DNA of 64,000 nt from Chaetoceros tenuissimus (lineage: Eukaryota; Bacillariophyta; Thalassiosirophyceae; Chaetocerotales; Chaetocerotaceae). Under the pieces are notes generated by a model. The model made no database searches, was not told the DNA's origin, and was given only the letters and a program-made list of their open reading frames with translations. This document shows positions 42,619 to 53,591 of the stretch, piece after piece (the first letter of the stretch is position 1; each line of letters opens with the position of its first letter). The stretch is from positions 1,178,001 to 1,242,000 of the forward strand of contig BLLK01000022.1 in NCBI GenBank assembly GCA_021927905.1. Reading direction: 5' to 3'. Made by a program: the position numbers and the translations under genes.

Positions 42619-43013
42619 ACCGATTCTACAAGAAAGAAGGGAAAGTAACTAGAAGAAAGATCAGGATCTACTGAAGTAATTGTACCACCGCATCATATAA
42701 AGGCTTATACTAGCCTCATTCCCTAGTTCCAAATAACATTTTACCACTAAGTACAAGAAATATTTCTTTCTTAAATTTTGTCTTCTCTTCCCTACTTCTC
42801 TCCTTGTGCATCTCATTGTCACAAGATACAAAGGGCCAACGCTATGGTCATCCTTTAACTACTCATCCTCCTTTGGATTGTATCTTTAAGTCTAGTCCAG
42901 TTCTCTACATCGTTTCCTTTCTCGCGGTTCTTTGAGATAACTCTAATACAATAAAAATTCTTCCATAAAATGCACCTATCTTAAAATTATATTTAGTACT
43001 GGTGCTTTTTTTG
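42619..43013. other. Convergent intergenic region (395 bp)
   Basis: Between the WDR92 and WNK stop codons. AATAAAA-type signals occur near 42950 on the plus strand. No gene seen. Confidence 0.45.
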
Positions 43014-46000
43014 TCATATTATTTCTCCGAATCCATTGTCAGAGTTCTCAATATTTAAAGGGGATGGAGTTTTCCTTGTATTTTGAGGTGCAAAGCTATC
43101 GTCATTTGCATCACTCATCGATGCAATATTGGCTTGAGTGAAAATTTCTTCCAGAGCTGCATTATCATCGAGAACATTATCATTCGAAAGTTTCTTTGAT
43201 TCTTCTGCAACCTTTTCATAAAACTCTCGTTCCATCTTCTGTAGTCGTAGTTGTTGTTCCTCTTCAGCCTTTTGGAGTCGTTTTTCAAGAGCAGCTCTCT
43301 CCTTCTCATGTTTCTCTAATGTTTTGAGATGCTGGGCTTCTTTTTCCTCTTTTGAACGCACAAGATTTTCCATACGTGTGTGGAAAGCTTTCTGTGCTCG
43401 TTGCTTCTTCTTTTCCAGTTCTTCCATCAACTGCTTTAGCTCCGCAGACTGTTTAATGTCTTCATTTCCTTCTAGTTCTTGAGGTAAATCAATTGACACA
43501 TCAGGAAGATTCTGATGTTGAGGCAACGAAGTGCCACTTGCAACAGAGTTTAGAATAGTCTGAATACTCCCAGAGCCTTGAGTTGAAGAGGTGATACCAC
43601 TCGCTGACTTCGTGGCTCTAGGAGGATATTGCCCTTGCTGCTGCACATTTTGCTGAACTTGAGTAGGCGTATCCATGAATGTAATCGGTTGCGAATTATT
43701 GTGGACTAAGGGAGTCCCACTTCTCTGACTTTGGTAGACACCTGAACCATTGGATGTCCTGTAGACACCCGATCCATTGGACGGAGGGCATAACGAAGCA
43801 TCATTCGTTGCAACATGCCAAGGTACTGGTTCCGCTCCAAGATCTATGGACTGGTCCAAACTAGAAGAGTTGATCTGAGTAGGAGGTTGTTGTTGCAAGT
43901 TTTGTGGAACATATTGATTCGAAAGTTGCTGTGATACAGAATGAGCAATTTGCTGCTGCTGTTGTTGTTGCTGCTGTTGCATGAATGCGGTCTTGATATT
44001 TTCTTGTTTGACTCGTTCCACTCTAGCTAAAGCACTGATTGTTTCACTCACTTCAAGAATTGCATCATTAGGAAGATTTAGTTCTGTAACCATCTCCTTT
44101 GCAACCTGCACTGCATCATCTTGAACTAAATGAAATTGAAACTGCACATGTTGCTCTTCACTCCCGACCAAGAGAGAGATGCGAATTTCCATTATATCAA
44201 TCATGAATGCATTATTGTCCTCTATGACTGTTGCCATACGGAGATAATTCATATTTGAGTATATTGGACCTCCTTGACTATTTAGACTGTTCGCCGACTG
44301 CCGCCTCTCCATCGAGTCTGGAATTTTTTTCGTGATGATTTGAGCAGGGACTTGCACAGGATTCTGACCTGATGGTGGAGGAGAAGGTAATGGAGAGGAC
44401 ACGACCGGTGGAGCCTGTTCCTGTGTTTGTATCGGAATAGGCAAGTGATCTTTACCGTTTGCATTGTCAACTTCCTGTCCTCGTCCCATCAGTACCTTGA
44501 CAGGTTTCATGTTTGTTTCACTATCAGGCATACTATCAAAGTCAAACGACCTGGATTCCTGTTTTTGTGGGATATTGGTTTCTTTTGAAATAGGAGGCGT
44601 CTCTGACTTCACAGTCTGCGGTTGAGCAACACTATTGATTCTCTCTCGATTCTCTTGTATGAAAGGCGTTTGCTGCCCATTCATGACAGGGACAGCCGAA
44701 TTTCCAGAATCAGAACCAGAATTTTTCCTCCTGCTTTTTTCATCGCTACCTGCATTTTGACTAGGAGCTTCCGATATGGCACGTTCACGCAGAGGTGGGT
44801 CAACCTGAATCTCGTTAACATCATCTTCTCGTTTCGCAAGGAAAGGGTGACTTAAAAGTTCCTTTGCACTTGGCCGGACAACAACGCCATTTTCATCTTT
44901 TCGACCCAAGCACTGCCGTATAAAGTCTTTTGCACTATTGCTTCGAATACGCTCTAGACTTTCCGGTTCTATTCCACTTGAAACTCTTTTGTATATTTGC
45001 GCTGGATTAGTACATTCCCTGTAAGGAATTTCCTTTGTGAAAATTTCCAACATACACATTCCAAAGGCATAGATGTCAACCTTCTCATCATATTGTTCAT
45101 CATAGAGCTCTGGTGCCATGAATTCTGGAGTACCCAAGACACTGAGAACCTTTCGTGATCATATAAAGAGAGAAACAAGTTAATTACAAGGAGTATAGAA
45201 AGATTTGAGTAAAGTCATGCCAAAATCCTTACCTTGCTTCGTTTCACTATCACGGTACTCAAACCTAAATCTCCAATTCTAAGATCTCCACTTGTTCCAT
45301 TGATGAAGATATTATCACACTTCAAATCTCGATGGACAATAGGCGGATTATGTCCATGCAAATACTCCAAACCCTTCAAAATCTGTATCGCCCATCTCTT
45401 GGCAATCTTATACCTAATAACTTTGACCTTGTTAATAAACTGCTTCAATGTCCCCGACGACAAAATCTCCGTGACAAAAATAACTTGCTCCAGTCCTCGA
45501 TTGACCCAACTACCATGAAAGGAAATAATGTTGGAATGATTCAATTTCTCCAATAGTCGTACTTCATTGACAATATACTGTCGTTCAGCCTTGGGCACTC
45601 CTGACAAATTCACAACATTCCAAGCAACTTCTATTCCTTCACTGGTATCATATGCTCTATATACTTCCTTGTATGCCCCTGATCCTAATTTTTCAGAAAA
45701 GCGAAGATAGCGTCCTCCCGGTGATTTTTCTACAATGTCATCTTTGGCTTTGGGCGAAATGAGTATAGAGTCAATATCTATTTTCATATCCTCTTCTGAC
45801 ATTTCATTGTTGGTCAATTCTTGTGCTGGTGTAGGTGCCTGTTGCTGCTGTTGTATAGGTTGCGGTATGACTTCTGTCGGTATAGTATTCACAGGAGGAT
45901 TAGGATTCGTATTGGATCCATTGGAATTTTGCCGTTGTATCGAGGTAGGCGATAGTGTCTGTACATACTGTTGCTGTTGAGATATATCTGGACTTATCAC

Positions 46001-46483
46001 AGGCTCCTGCTGTACTGCTTCACTGTAGGAAGGTTGATTCAATGAACCAAGATCCGTCACTTGTTGATTTTGAGCAGTAGAAGGCACATCACTAGAAGCA
46101 ACCGGTGAGGGTATCAATCCTTCATACTTTGGCTGATTCAACGATTGCGAGGAAGTATTCAAAGACATGGTACTTCCATTCATTGGCTGTACATTTTTTG
46201 TTTCTCCCTCATCACTATTATTCTGACTTGCTTCTACAGTAGTATGAACATGTCCATTCAAAGTATTTTCCGGCCCAACACATGCTGTTGCATCTCCATT
46301 GTGTGACTCATCAAAGCTGATCCCAGTGTTGGTCCCATTCGTTCGAAATGACAAATCTTCATCAGCAGAAGAAGGAGATACCTGTAGTGAATGTGAAGGC
46401 TGAGATACATATGCCTCTCCCTGTACTTCAGCGTGACTTTCACTTCCATCACCGTGACTTGCTGCACTACTTGTACCCGACAT
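43014..46483 (-). CDS. WNK-family protein kinase
   Basis: Exons 46483-45233 and 45149-43014 (83-nt intron, phase 0) give about 1128 residues. WNKs lack the usual beta-3 Lys and use one in the Gly-rich loop: here [10 protein letters not shown] carries that Lys and beta-3 reads EVAWNVV. Further motifs are [12 protein letters not shown] (catalytic loop), [19 protein letters not shown] and HPFL (kinase about 255-522). Around 725-795 a domain with [17 protein letters not shown] and [17 protein letters not shown] matches the WNK/OSR1 C-terminal peptide-binding domain. A Glu/Lys coiled coil follows (about 980-1077), and polyQ lies near 805. The ATG at 46483 is the first good start; the same frame is open to 46534, so a 5' exon ending at an acceptor near 46540 is possible. 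Confidence 0.88.
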
Positions 46484-47177
46484 GTTATTCAATAGAGTTT
46501 GTTTGAACCTTTCCGACAATGAAGTATTCTTCAATGCTTTCTAAATATAATTGAAACCTCTTAATGTTCTAAAAAGTGTATCTAACCTCCACTACGATCA
46601 ATTTGATGGTCTAATAAAAGAAAAAAAGGGGAGCAAATGCTCCTTGAAAAAATGTAGATTGAATCTCGTTCTTTCCAAAATTGGTCCAGTCTTTTTTGTC
46701 CCTGTATAAAAGGGGAGATGAATAAGGCACTTTTGAATTCGATAGCTTTATATAGATACTGGAAGTAGCTGTTTTATTCCATAGAAGATGGATGATTTCC
46801 GTCTAATTGCCTTGTTCCTTTGTTATCTTCTTGCCCATTGCCCTCGTTGTCGCTGTGGTGGGGTGGAGAGAGCTTCCGTTTTACCCCCTCCTCGGGTCAA
46901 TTGAGCAAATTTGACTATTTTATTCAAAAGTCCAACGGTTCTAAGGAAATTAAGCTCAGATATGCTTTGGTAGTACCCTTTCTCCTCCATTCATTCTTCA
47001 TTATGATTCTTCAAAACTCGAATGCAATGACCACAACCGTTATCTTTTATGCAAAGGACACATCAGAAGAAATGAGCAAGATTTGAACAGTAACACACTA
47101 TTTACTTCTCTATTAAGCTTTAGCATACATACATACTGACATCACATATTTCTACTAATCTCTCTTTATTCTAAACT
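46484..47177. other. Bidirectional promoter region (694 bp)
   Basis: Between the divergent WNK and cytidylyltransferase genes. A frame at 46820-47086 is open but has biased composition and no recognisable product; I do not count it as a gene. No repeats or RNA genes seen. Confidence 0.45.
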
Positions 47178-48816
47178 ATGGAAGAAGTACCAGAGATCGA
47201 AACGACTCTATTCACACAATACACAGGGCTCAACACATCCCTCATTGCAAGCATCGTTATTTCCTCCGATAACATTTTAGAAGAATGCTCCAAATCTCAA
47301 CCCGTATCTATTGCAGTCAATAACATTAATAGCTTCCTCACACAGGCAGGTGTACCTAATAAATCATTACTGACAACTGATGAATTCGTTCTAGCAGGAT
47401 TGACAATCGTCATTACACTCGTTACATATTACTTTGCAATGGGCAAAGGGCATAAAAAGCAACGGAAACGCTTAGCTGCTGATTTAAAACTTGCACAGGA
47501 AAAAGTACATTTCCTAGAAGAAAAATTGAATATATTAAGACAAGATGATGGTACTGCTGTACATGATGGGGACATTCGTATCTTTATGGATGGAGCATTT
47601 GATATGATGCACTATGGGCATATGAATGCTTTTCGTTTGGCAAGGTCATTAGGGACACATTTGGTTGTGGGTGTGAACTCCGATGCATCTATTAAAGAAT
47701 GTAAAGGTGCACCTTTGATGAATGACGATGAGAGAATGACCATGGTGAAGAATTGTAAATTTGTAGATGAAGTTGTCCCGGATTGTCCTTACATCATGAG
47801 TGAGGAATACTTGGAATGGATCATCAAGACTTATAATATTGATTACGTGATTCATGGTGATGATCCTTGTATTGTCAATGGAAAAGATGTTTATGAAAGT
47901 GCGAAAAAGGCTGGAAAGTTTCAATCCATTCCTAGAACGGAAGGTAAGTTGTTTGTTTGGACTTATGTTTTATAATTGAAAAGAATCTATGGAATCTTTT
48001 CCTCATATATATTTTACAATCATTAGGAGTATCTACTACTGATATTGTAGGTAGAATGCTACTCATGAATACAGATCATCACTGTGTATCAAAATCGGGA
48101 GAGTCAACTGGGCCAAAACCAGATACAAATACTCTTCTGTGTCAACAGTCCAAATTTTTAACAACCAGTAGGATGCTTCGGCTTTTCAGTGCTGGGATGA
48201 AGTCTCCAAAGAAGACAGATAAGGTGATTTACATTGATGGTGCATGGGATATGTTTCATTGCGGTCATGTCAAGTTTTTAGAAGCAGCAAAGAAGGTATG
48301 CTGCGTTTACTGTGATTTGTTTTATTTGGTTTTGAAAGAGATATCTAACAAGCTTGTGCTACTCAAAAGAGAGGAGATTACCTCATTGTTGGAATTCATA
48401 GCGATGCTACTGTGAATCGTGAAAGAGGATGTAATTTACCACTCATGAATTTGCACGAAAGAGTGCTTTCTGTACTTGGATGTCGGTTTGTAGATGATGT
48501 ACTTATTGATGCACCGGAAATTATTTCTCCACAAATGATCCAGTCTTTGAGAATAGCGGAAGTGATTAGAGGTTCAAAAGATGATAATTTCCTTTGTGAC
48601 CAGATTGCGAAGGATAGATACATGTACGCAAAGGAGGCTGAGATTTACAAGGAAATTCCATCGCCGACAAAGTTTACTCTTGCAAACATTATAGAGCGTA
48701 TTCAATCCAATCAAAAAGTATTCCAAGCCAAGATTGCTAAGAAAAAGAAGGCAGAAGCAGAATATTACGAAGATAAATACAATACTTCAGATAAAGAGGA
48801 GAAGGGCAGTGAATAG
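47178..48816 (+). CDS. PCYT2: Ethanolamine-phosphate cytidylyltransferase, membrane-anchored
   Basis: Exons 47178-47943, 48027-48295 and 48370-48816 (introns 83 and 74 nt) give 493 residues. The enzyme makes CDP-ethanolamine from CTP and phosphoethanolamine in the Kennedy pathway to phosphatidylethanolamine. It has the two tandem cytidylyltransferase domains of this family: the first with DGAFDMMHYGH (HxGH 145-148) and RTEGVSTTDIVGR, the second with DGAWDMFHCGH (333-336), RGDYLIVGIHSDATVN and NLHERVLSVLGCRFVD. A hydrophobic segment at about 69-88 (VLAGLTIVITLVTYYFA) followed by a basic stretch suggests an N-terminal membrane anchor, as known for plant PECT1. The second acceptor (AAAAG at 48369) was chosen because it restores the KKRGDYL reading. 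Confidence 0.92.
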
Positions 48817-48906
48817 ATTGCTCACGAACCCCTTTTTGCCAACAACAGACTACATCATAAAATTTTGAAGTGCTTTTTATTTTTAAAATTTAGTGATTAT
48901 TTGTTC

Positions 48907-51900
48907 TCATCTCATTTCCACATCCCCTGAATCTTCAAGAAGGGCAGCTATCTCGTCATCTACATTTACTGATTTCCTAATGACTGGCTCCCTCTTTTTC
49001 TGAGTGACTTTCTGTATTGTATTTTTCACCATTTTCGGTACCATCTCCGTTCGTTGAGTATACTCAGTTAGCATGGAAGCCCCAGAGTTGAAAGTGAGTG
49101 GAGGAAGCTTGGCCTTTTCGTGAAGGACTGAAAATGCTTCTAGATACAAGTCACTCGGTAGAATGCCCTTGATAAGTAAACATGCGAGGTAAGAGAATCC
49201 AAAGAACCCATCGAAAAAGAAAAGACCAATAAAACAGAGACATAACATCATGAGACCTAAGAAGGGTTTGGCCATCTTTCCTGGCTCGGGTGCTGTAAAT
49301 TTATCTTCACCTTCCATTTGAGGAAGAAGCCAGTCAAATGCATTGGCAAGAATTTGGGCACCAGCACTGTAGACATCTGGAGGATAGTGGACTCCATCAA
49401 AACTCTCACCCGCTCGCTCTTTTGAAAACGATGGCCCATCTACAACGAAAGTAGCTGCATCGTTGACTCCCAAAGATTCATAGATTTTTCGCATATCTGC
49501 CATGTGATCTTCTGTCATGAGTTCTCTCTTCTCTGGAGTATTCAATGCTGGCGTATTGATTGTAGTCGGAGTCGCCCAAACAACAGGAATGTCAAGCTTC
49601 TTTAGAGCATTCATTTGTTCTATTAATTCCATGATTGTGCCACGATGAGCTGCAACATCGTTTGGCTCTGTGAATTTGTGGAGTCTATCCCAAGCTCCAC
49701 CACCAATCAAAATCAGATCGTACTTTGATGCATCTTGTCTGGTTGCTTCATCATGCAAGTCTTTTGCAACTTGAAGTTCATCAGCAGCCATGGGCGCCCA
49801 TCGAAAGTCCAAATCTGTATGTTCAACATTTCTATGTATATCAACATGCTTTGGTCCTCCAGCATTGTAAAAGCCTGCATCAGTAATCCCAAGCTGGCGA
49901 CAGACAGCATGATATAAGTTTCTTGTCATGGAATCACCAACGAATGCAATCCGCCTATGTTTTAATCGCTTTTGTAACTCTTTTGTCGTCCTCTGTGTAA
50001 ATCGACATTGAGCTGATGACCTTGAAGTTTCCCAGCCCCATGTGTAACCAGTGCCTACAGGTGCACAAGTTGCAAAGTTTTGTATCCCATCATCTCGGAA
50101 TGCAATCCCTCTTGCAACTTCATTGCATCCGTCTACAGGTATCCAATGACCCCGATTGACCATAGGTTTACACCCAGTATGCAATGGTCGTATTTTTCCT
50201 GCTCCACTTACAGCTAGACCATGCCATGAAATTCCAAGGATTAGAAGAACCATACCTGCCACAACTGCTGGAAAGTACTTGGCAACTTCGGAGTCTGCAC
50301 CAAAGTTATTACCAGAAAAGAATGTGTCCGCAAGAGATATTTCATCACTAGAGTCCGTAGATGCATATGAACTCCATGCTGCGTCCATGACCGTTTGATA
50401 CAACAAAAGTCCGCAAGCAACCGATATCAAAGCTACAACTTTTAGACTTGCGAATCCAATGTAATGAAGGTAATAAGCCACGATGTAAAACGCAGTAATG
50501 ACAATACCCATTGCCATCAGAGATTGTTTGCATTTCTTCTCATTATTTGGCAATACCATGCCACGAAGATACAGTGTAAGCCTGTAAAGCTTTCTAGAAA
50601 GCATAAAGTAAATGAGAGTGACAACCATCATGTTAATCTTTGGCCATCCTGGGATCAATACGAGCAAACTTTTCGCATTGGAAGTCAACCAAATATGATG
50701 CTGCATAAGATAAGTCTCAAGGGTCGTCTTTCCAATCTCATGAAGAAATTTGAGACTATGACTTCTAAGAGTAGGTGTCAAGTTCCTGAAATAAATGTAT
50801 GTAATCAGTGGAAATAACCCAAAGTATGGATTTGTCACATTGTAGTCAAACTTTCCGAGCATAAATGGCCCTTTTAACCACACTGAAAATGCAATCAACA
50901 ATGCTCCTCCTATGATTCCTTTTCCGAGCCAACATTTGGTTGGCGGCAAGGCCTCTAATTTTCTGTAAAATAGAGAAATGATTGGATAATTCGCTGCAAA
51001 TATCATACCCAGAAAGGTAGACCAGTGATCCAATGTCGTACGAAAATACCATTCCCACATGGTCCCATTGGTGGCTCCCAAAACTGGCTTCTTTCTACAA
51101 AATGGAAAATGAAGCAATCGAAACAAACCCGAATCTACATCCCAAATCAAAAAGATTGCAACTGCAACACAAGCCATTTTAATCCGAAGGCCATATTTGG
51201 AGTAATTCAACCTCTTTCCAATTCTCATGGTAGCATACACCATGAGAAAGTAATATGTATGCAATGGACAAATGTAATATAGAATATACGTCGTCCCTTG
51301 AGATAAACATAAAAAGATGACCAAAAAGTTTAATCTCCAAAGCATTTGCAACAATCTCACTATGGAAAAATCATTCTTGAGATAAAAGAATGAAAAGTTT
51401 CCGAATCCAGTCATCCATACATAGCATGTAATCATGATACGAATTGAATTGTAAAGTTCTTCCGCATGATAGTAATGATATAACAAAAAGACAAATTGCA
51501 TCCATCCTTTCCATTCTTCTGTCTGATCTCTATTCAAAATATCATCACATGGTCTTGTTTCTGTTGGTCGAATGTATGTTCCGGTAGTTTGCATAGTTCC
51601 TGTATCTACAGATGATGATAAGCTAGTACCATCTTCAGATTTCCCATGATTTGCAGAGCCATTGGTGATATTTTTATAGGATACACCTTGACCCTTTGTC
51701 GGTCCTTGTTTCAGTGTATCTAGTTTCTGCTCTAGTGCAGAAGATTCAGGACTATTCTTTGATCCTTTTGACTGTCCATGTCCGTTACGTTCTATAGTAT
51801 AAAAACTAAATAGAAACAATAAGGCAATCAGGAAAAAGAATTGATCCCTATCGTACACCTTATCGTCATGAGGATACATTGGATGATTCTCACATAGGTA

Positions 51901-52152
51901 TGCAAATAAAAGAATGAGACCAAATACAGTTGTATGATGCAGCAAAGAGTATATCGATGAGAAAGACTTTGTGTCAAGTGGTTTAGATGTCGGTTTCATA
52001 GCTGCAAGAAGAGCACGAGAGTCACCAATGAGCCATGTCCGTGTTGCGAGTGCAACGGTTGCAAATGTAATGCTGCCGAAAATCATGGCACATGCGAGAG
52101 TCGAGACTGGTGCCTCTTCCGAGGCTGAATGCACTCGAGCGGCTGATGTCAT
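48907..52152 (-). CDS. Cas1p/CASD1-type polytopic O-acyltransferase with C-terminal SGNH domain
   Basis: 1081-residue single-exon membrane protein. Hydrophobic helices near 20-120, then a block of about ten membrane segments (about 225-650) resembling the Cas1p acyltransferase domain (FLLYHYYHAEELYN, FGNFSFFYLKNDFS, TTLETYLMQHHIWL). An SGNH/PC-esterase-like domain follows: AFVGDSMTRNLYHA around 740, LIGGGAWD and FDGVHYPPDVY around 918. A further membrane hairpin and a charged tail (residues ~985-1081) end it. The family O-acetylates sugars, such as sialic acid or capsule and cell-wall polysaccharides, in the Golgi. In CASD1 and fungal Cas1 the SGNH domain comes first, whereas here it lies after the membrane block. 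Substrate unknown. Confidence 0.8.
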   Translation of the reverse strand: MTSAARVHSASEEAPVSTLACAMIFGSITFATVALATRTWLIGDSRALLAAMKPTSKPLDTKSFSSIYSLLHHTTVFGLILLFAYLCENHPMYPHDDKVYDRDQFFFLIALLFLFSFYTIERNGHGQSKGSKNSPESSALEQKLDTLKQGPTKGQGVSYKNITNGSANHGKSEDGTSLSSSVDTGTMQTTGTYIRPTETRPCDDILNRDQTEEWKGWMQFVFLLYHYYHAEELYNSIRIMITCYVWMTGFGNFSFFYLKNDFSIVRLLQMLWRLNFLVIFLCLSQGTTYILYYICPLHTYYFLMVYATMRIGKRLNYSKYGLRIKMACVAVAIFLIWDVDSGLFRLLHFPFCRKKPVLGATNGTMWEWYFRTTLDHWSTFLGMIFAANYPIISLFYRKLEALPPTKCWLGKGIIGGALLIAFSVWLKGPFMLGKFDYNVTNPYFGLFPLITYIYFRNLTPTLRSHSLKFLHEIGKTTLETYLMQHHIWLTSNAKSLLVLIPGWPKINMMVVTLIYFMLSRKLYRLTLYLRGMVLPNNEKKCKQSLMAMGIVITAFYIVAYYLHYIGFASLKVVALISVACGLLLYQTVMDAAWSSYASTDSSDEISLADTFFSGNNFGADSEVAKYFPAVVAGMVLLILGISWHGLAVSGAGKIRPLHTGCKPMVNRGHWIPVDGCNEVARGIAFRDDGIQNFATCAPVGTGYTWGWETSRSSAQCRFTQRTTKELQKRLKHRRIAFVGDSMTRNLYHAVCRQLGITDAGFYNAGGPKHVDIHRNVEHTDLDFRWAPMAADELQVAKDLHDEATRQDASKYDLILIGGGAWDRLHKFTEPNDVAAHRGTIMELIEQMNALKKLDIPVVWATPTTINTPALNTPEKRELMTEDHMADMRKIYESLGVNDAATFVVDGPSFSKERAGESFDGVHYPPDVYSAGAQILANAFDWLLPQMEGEDKFTAPEPGKMAKPFLGLMMLCLCFIGLFFFDGFFGFSYLACLLIKGILPSDLYLEAFSVLHEKAKLPPLTFNSGASMLTEYTQRTEMVPKMVKNTIQKVTQKKREPVIRKSVNVDDEIAALLEDSGDVEMR

Positions 52153-52511
52153 GATGTTGACTACTCAGTGATGAACGAGAGTGACTTGGAGTGGAGTGAA
52201 AAGGAATTGAATTGATATGGAATGAGATAGCTAAGTTTTCATCGTCACACTTGGTCACACACATTTTCTGTTGCATGTTTTCCAGTTTGCAATGTCCTTT
52301 CAATACTGCATGTCGTACGTACTGAAGCGGAATTATTCTAATGTCAAAAGGGTCTTTCTCTTTTACTCCGTCTTTTCAAGAGGTGCCTTCGCAGCCAGTC
52401 ATTTTCACTGATGAGAAAAGTGAAAGTGGAGATAGGCAAAAGTAGACTATGAATGCATTACCAAATAATAGTAAAGGTACAATCTATTTACCTGAATTCC
52501 ATTAAAGCAAC
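52153..52511. other. Bidirectional promoter region (359 bp)
   Basis: Between the divergent acyltransferase and RRP7 genes. A CGTACGTAC motif is visible near 52314-52322. No gene seen. Confidence 0.45.
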
Positions 52512-53540
52512 ATGACGAACCTCATCAAAGGATATCTACCAATCAGAATATCTCTTCCATCTCCAAGTGGAAAGGGAAACGAAAGTTCCTTCCTATTTGT
52601 CAAGCAACATACATCTTCATCAGAAGCATCATCACGAACTCTCTTCGTCACCAATACACCAATCTATCCATCTATACAAACTAGAATCCTGCTATCAAGT
52701 CTATTTGAACGCTATGCAGATGTAGAAAAGATATCAGTAGCACCCAAGCCTAAAAAAGATTTTGATCAAAATAATGATTCTACCATGAGTTTGTTTGAAC
52801 AGGAATTTCGTAGTTTTGGAAAGAAAAAGGCTGTTTTGAGAGAACAAGACTGGTGTGATGAGGGTCGATATGCTCATGTCATCTTTTCAACTAGCAAGGG
52901 ATTGAAGAAATTTATGAATACTTTTTTGAAGAAAAAGGGAGATGCTTGTGTTTCATTTGGGAAATTGGAGATTCAGGAATTGCAAGATATTTCACATCAA
53001 CAATTTTTGAAACAGAAGCAATTGTGGAAGAAGGAGGTTCTTGGAGAGTCTGCCGGTGATTCTGATGATGAGGGTGAGGATCATAATGATGAAGTAGAGT
53101 CTGATAGACCTACTGGAATCATGGCTCTTGTACAGGCGCAAAGAGAACAGATTTTGCCAAGAAATGTATTGAAACAAATGTGTGATCAAATCATGGCAAA
53201 ATATGAAGAAGCGGAAGAAGATGCTATCCGAAAGCAAGAAGAAGCAATGAATCAACCAGATGAAGACGGTTTCGTTACTGTTTCTTATTCTGCTAATGTT
53301 GGTGATGTAGTTGAATTTGAAAAGAATGGAAACCTTGGAAGCACTGGCAGACGCAAGAGAGATCGTACGAGATCATCCAAGAAGAATGTTGCCAAGGGAA
53401 GTGAAGAATTGCAAGACTTCTATCGTTTCCAATTGAAGGAGTCTAGAAAGAGAAGTTTGGAAGATCTCAAGTCGAGATTCCAAGAAGATTTGAAGAGAGT
53501 GAAACAGATGAAGGAAGATAAAGTATTTCGTCCATTCTAG
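52512..53540 (+). CDS. RRP7: Ribosomal RNA-processing protein 7
   Basis: 342-residue protein of the small-subunit processome (UTP-C/CURI module in yeast). N-terminus IKGYLPIRISLPSPSG and the RRM-like stretch RTLFVTNTPIYPSIQT with RYAHVIFSTSKGLKKFM fit Rrp7. The diagnostic C-terminal domain is clear: PDEDGFVTVSY, then LQDFYRFQLKESRKRSLEDL and KRVKQMKEDKVFRPF. Acidic linker EDHNDEVESD around 190-200. Single exon, starting at the first ATG. Head to head with the acyltransferase gene and tail to tail with the CpeT-like gene (about 50 bp between stops). Confidence 0.88.
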   Translation: MTNLIKGYLPIRISLPSPSGKGNESSFLFVKQHTSSSEASSRTLFVTNTPIYPSIQTRILLSSLFERYADVEKISVAPKPKKDFDQNNDSTMSLFEQEFRSFGKKKAVLREQDWCDEGRYAHVIFSTSKGLKKFMNTFLKKKGDACVSFGKLEIQELQDISHQQFLKQKQLWKKEVLGESAGDSDDEGEDHNDEVESDRPTGIMALVQAQREQILPRNVLKQMCDQIMAKYEEAEEDAIRKQEEAMNQPDEDGFVTVSYSANVGDVVEFEKNGNLGSTGRRKRDRTRSSKKNVAKGSEELQDFYRFQLKESRKRSLEDLKSRFQEDLKRVKQMKEDKVFRPF

Positions 53541-53591
53541 TGCTAAAGCAATAAAACTCATTCTAATATGTATTCTAGCTAATAGTTATAA

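Noticed and set aside
46820-47086. 88-codon plus-strand frame upstream of the cytidylyltransferase
   Set aside because: No recognisable domain, promoter region of two divergent genes, composition typical of a chance frame.
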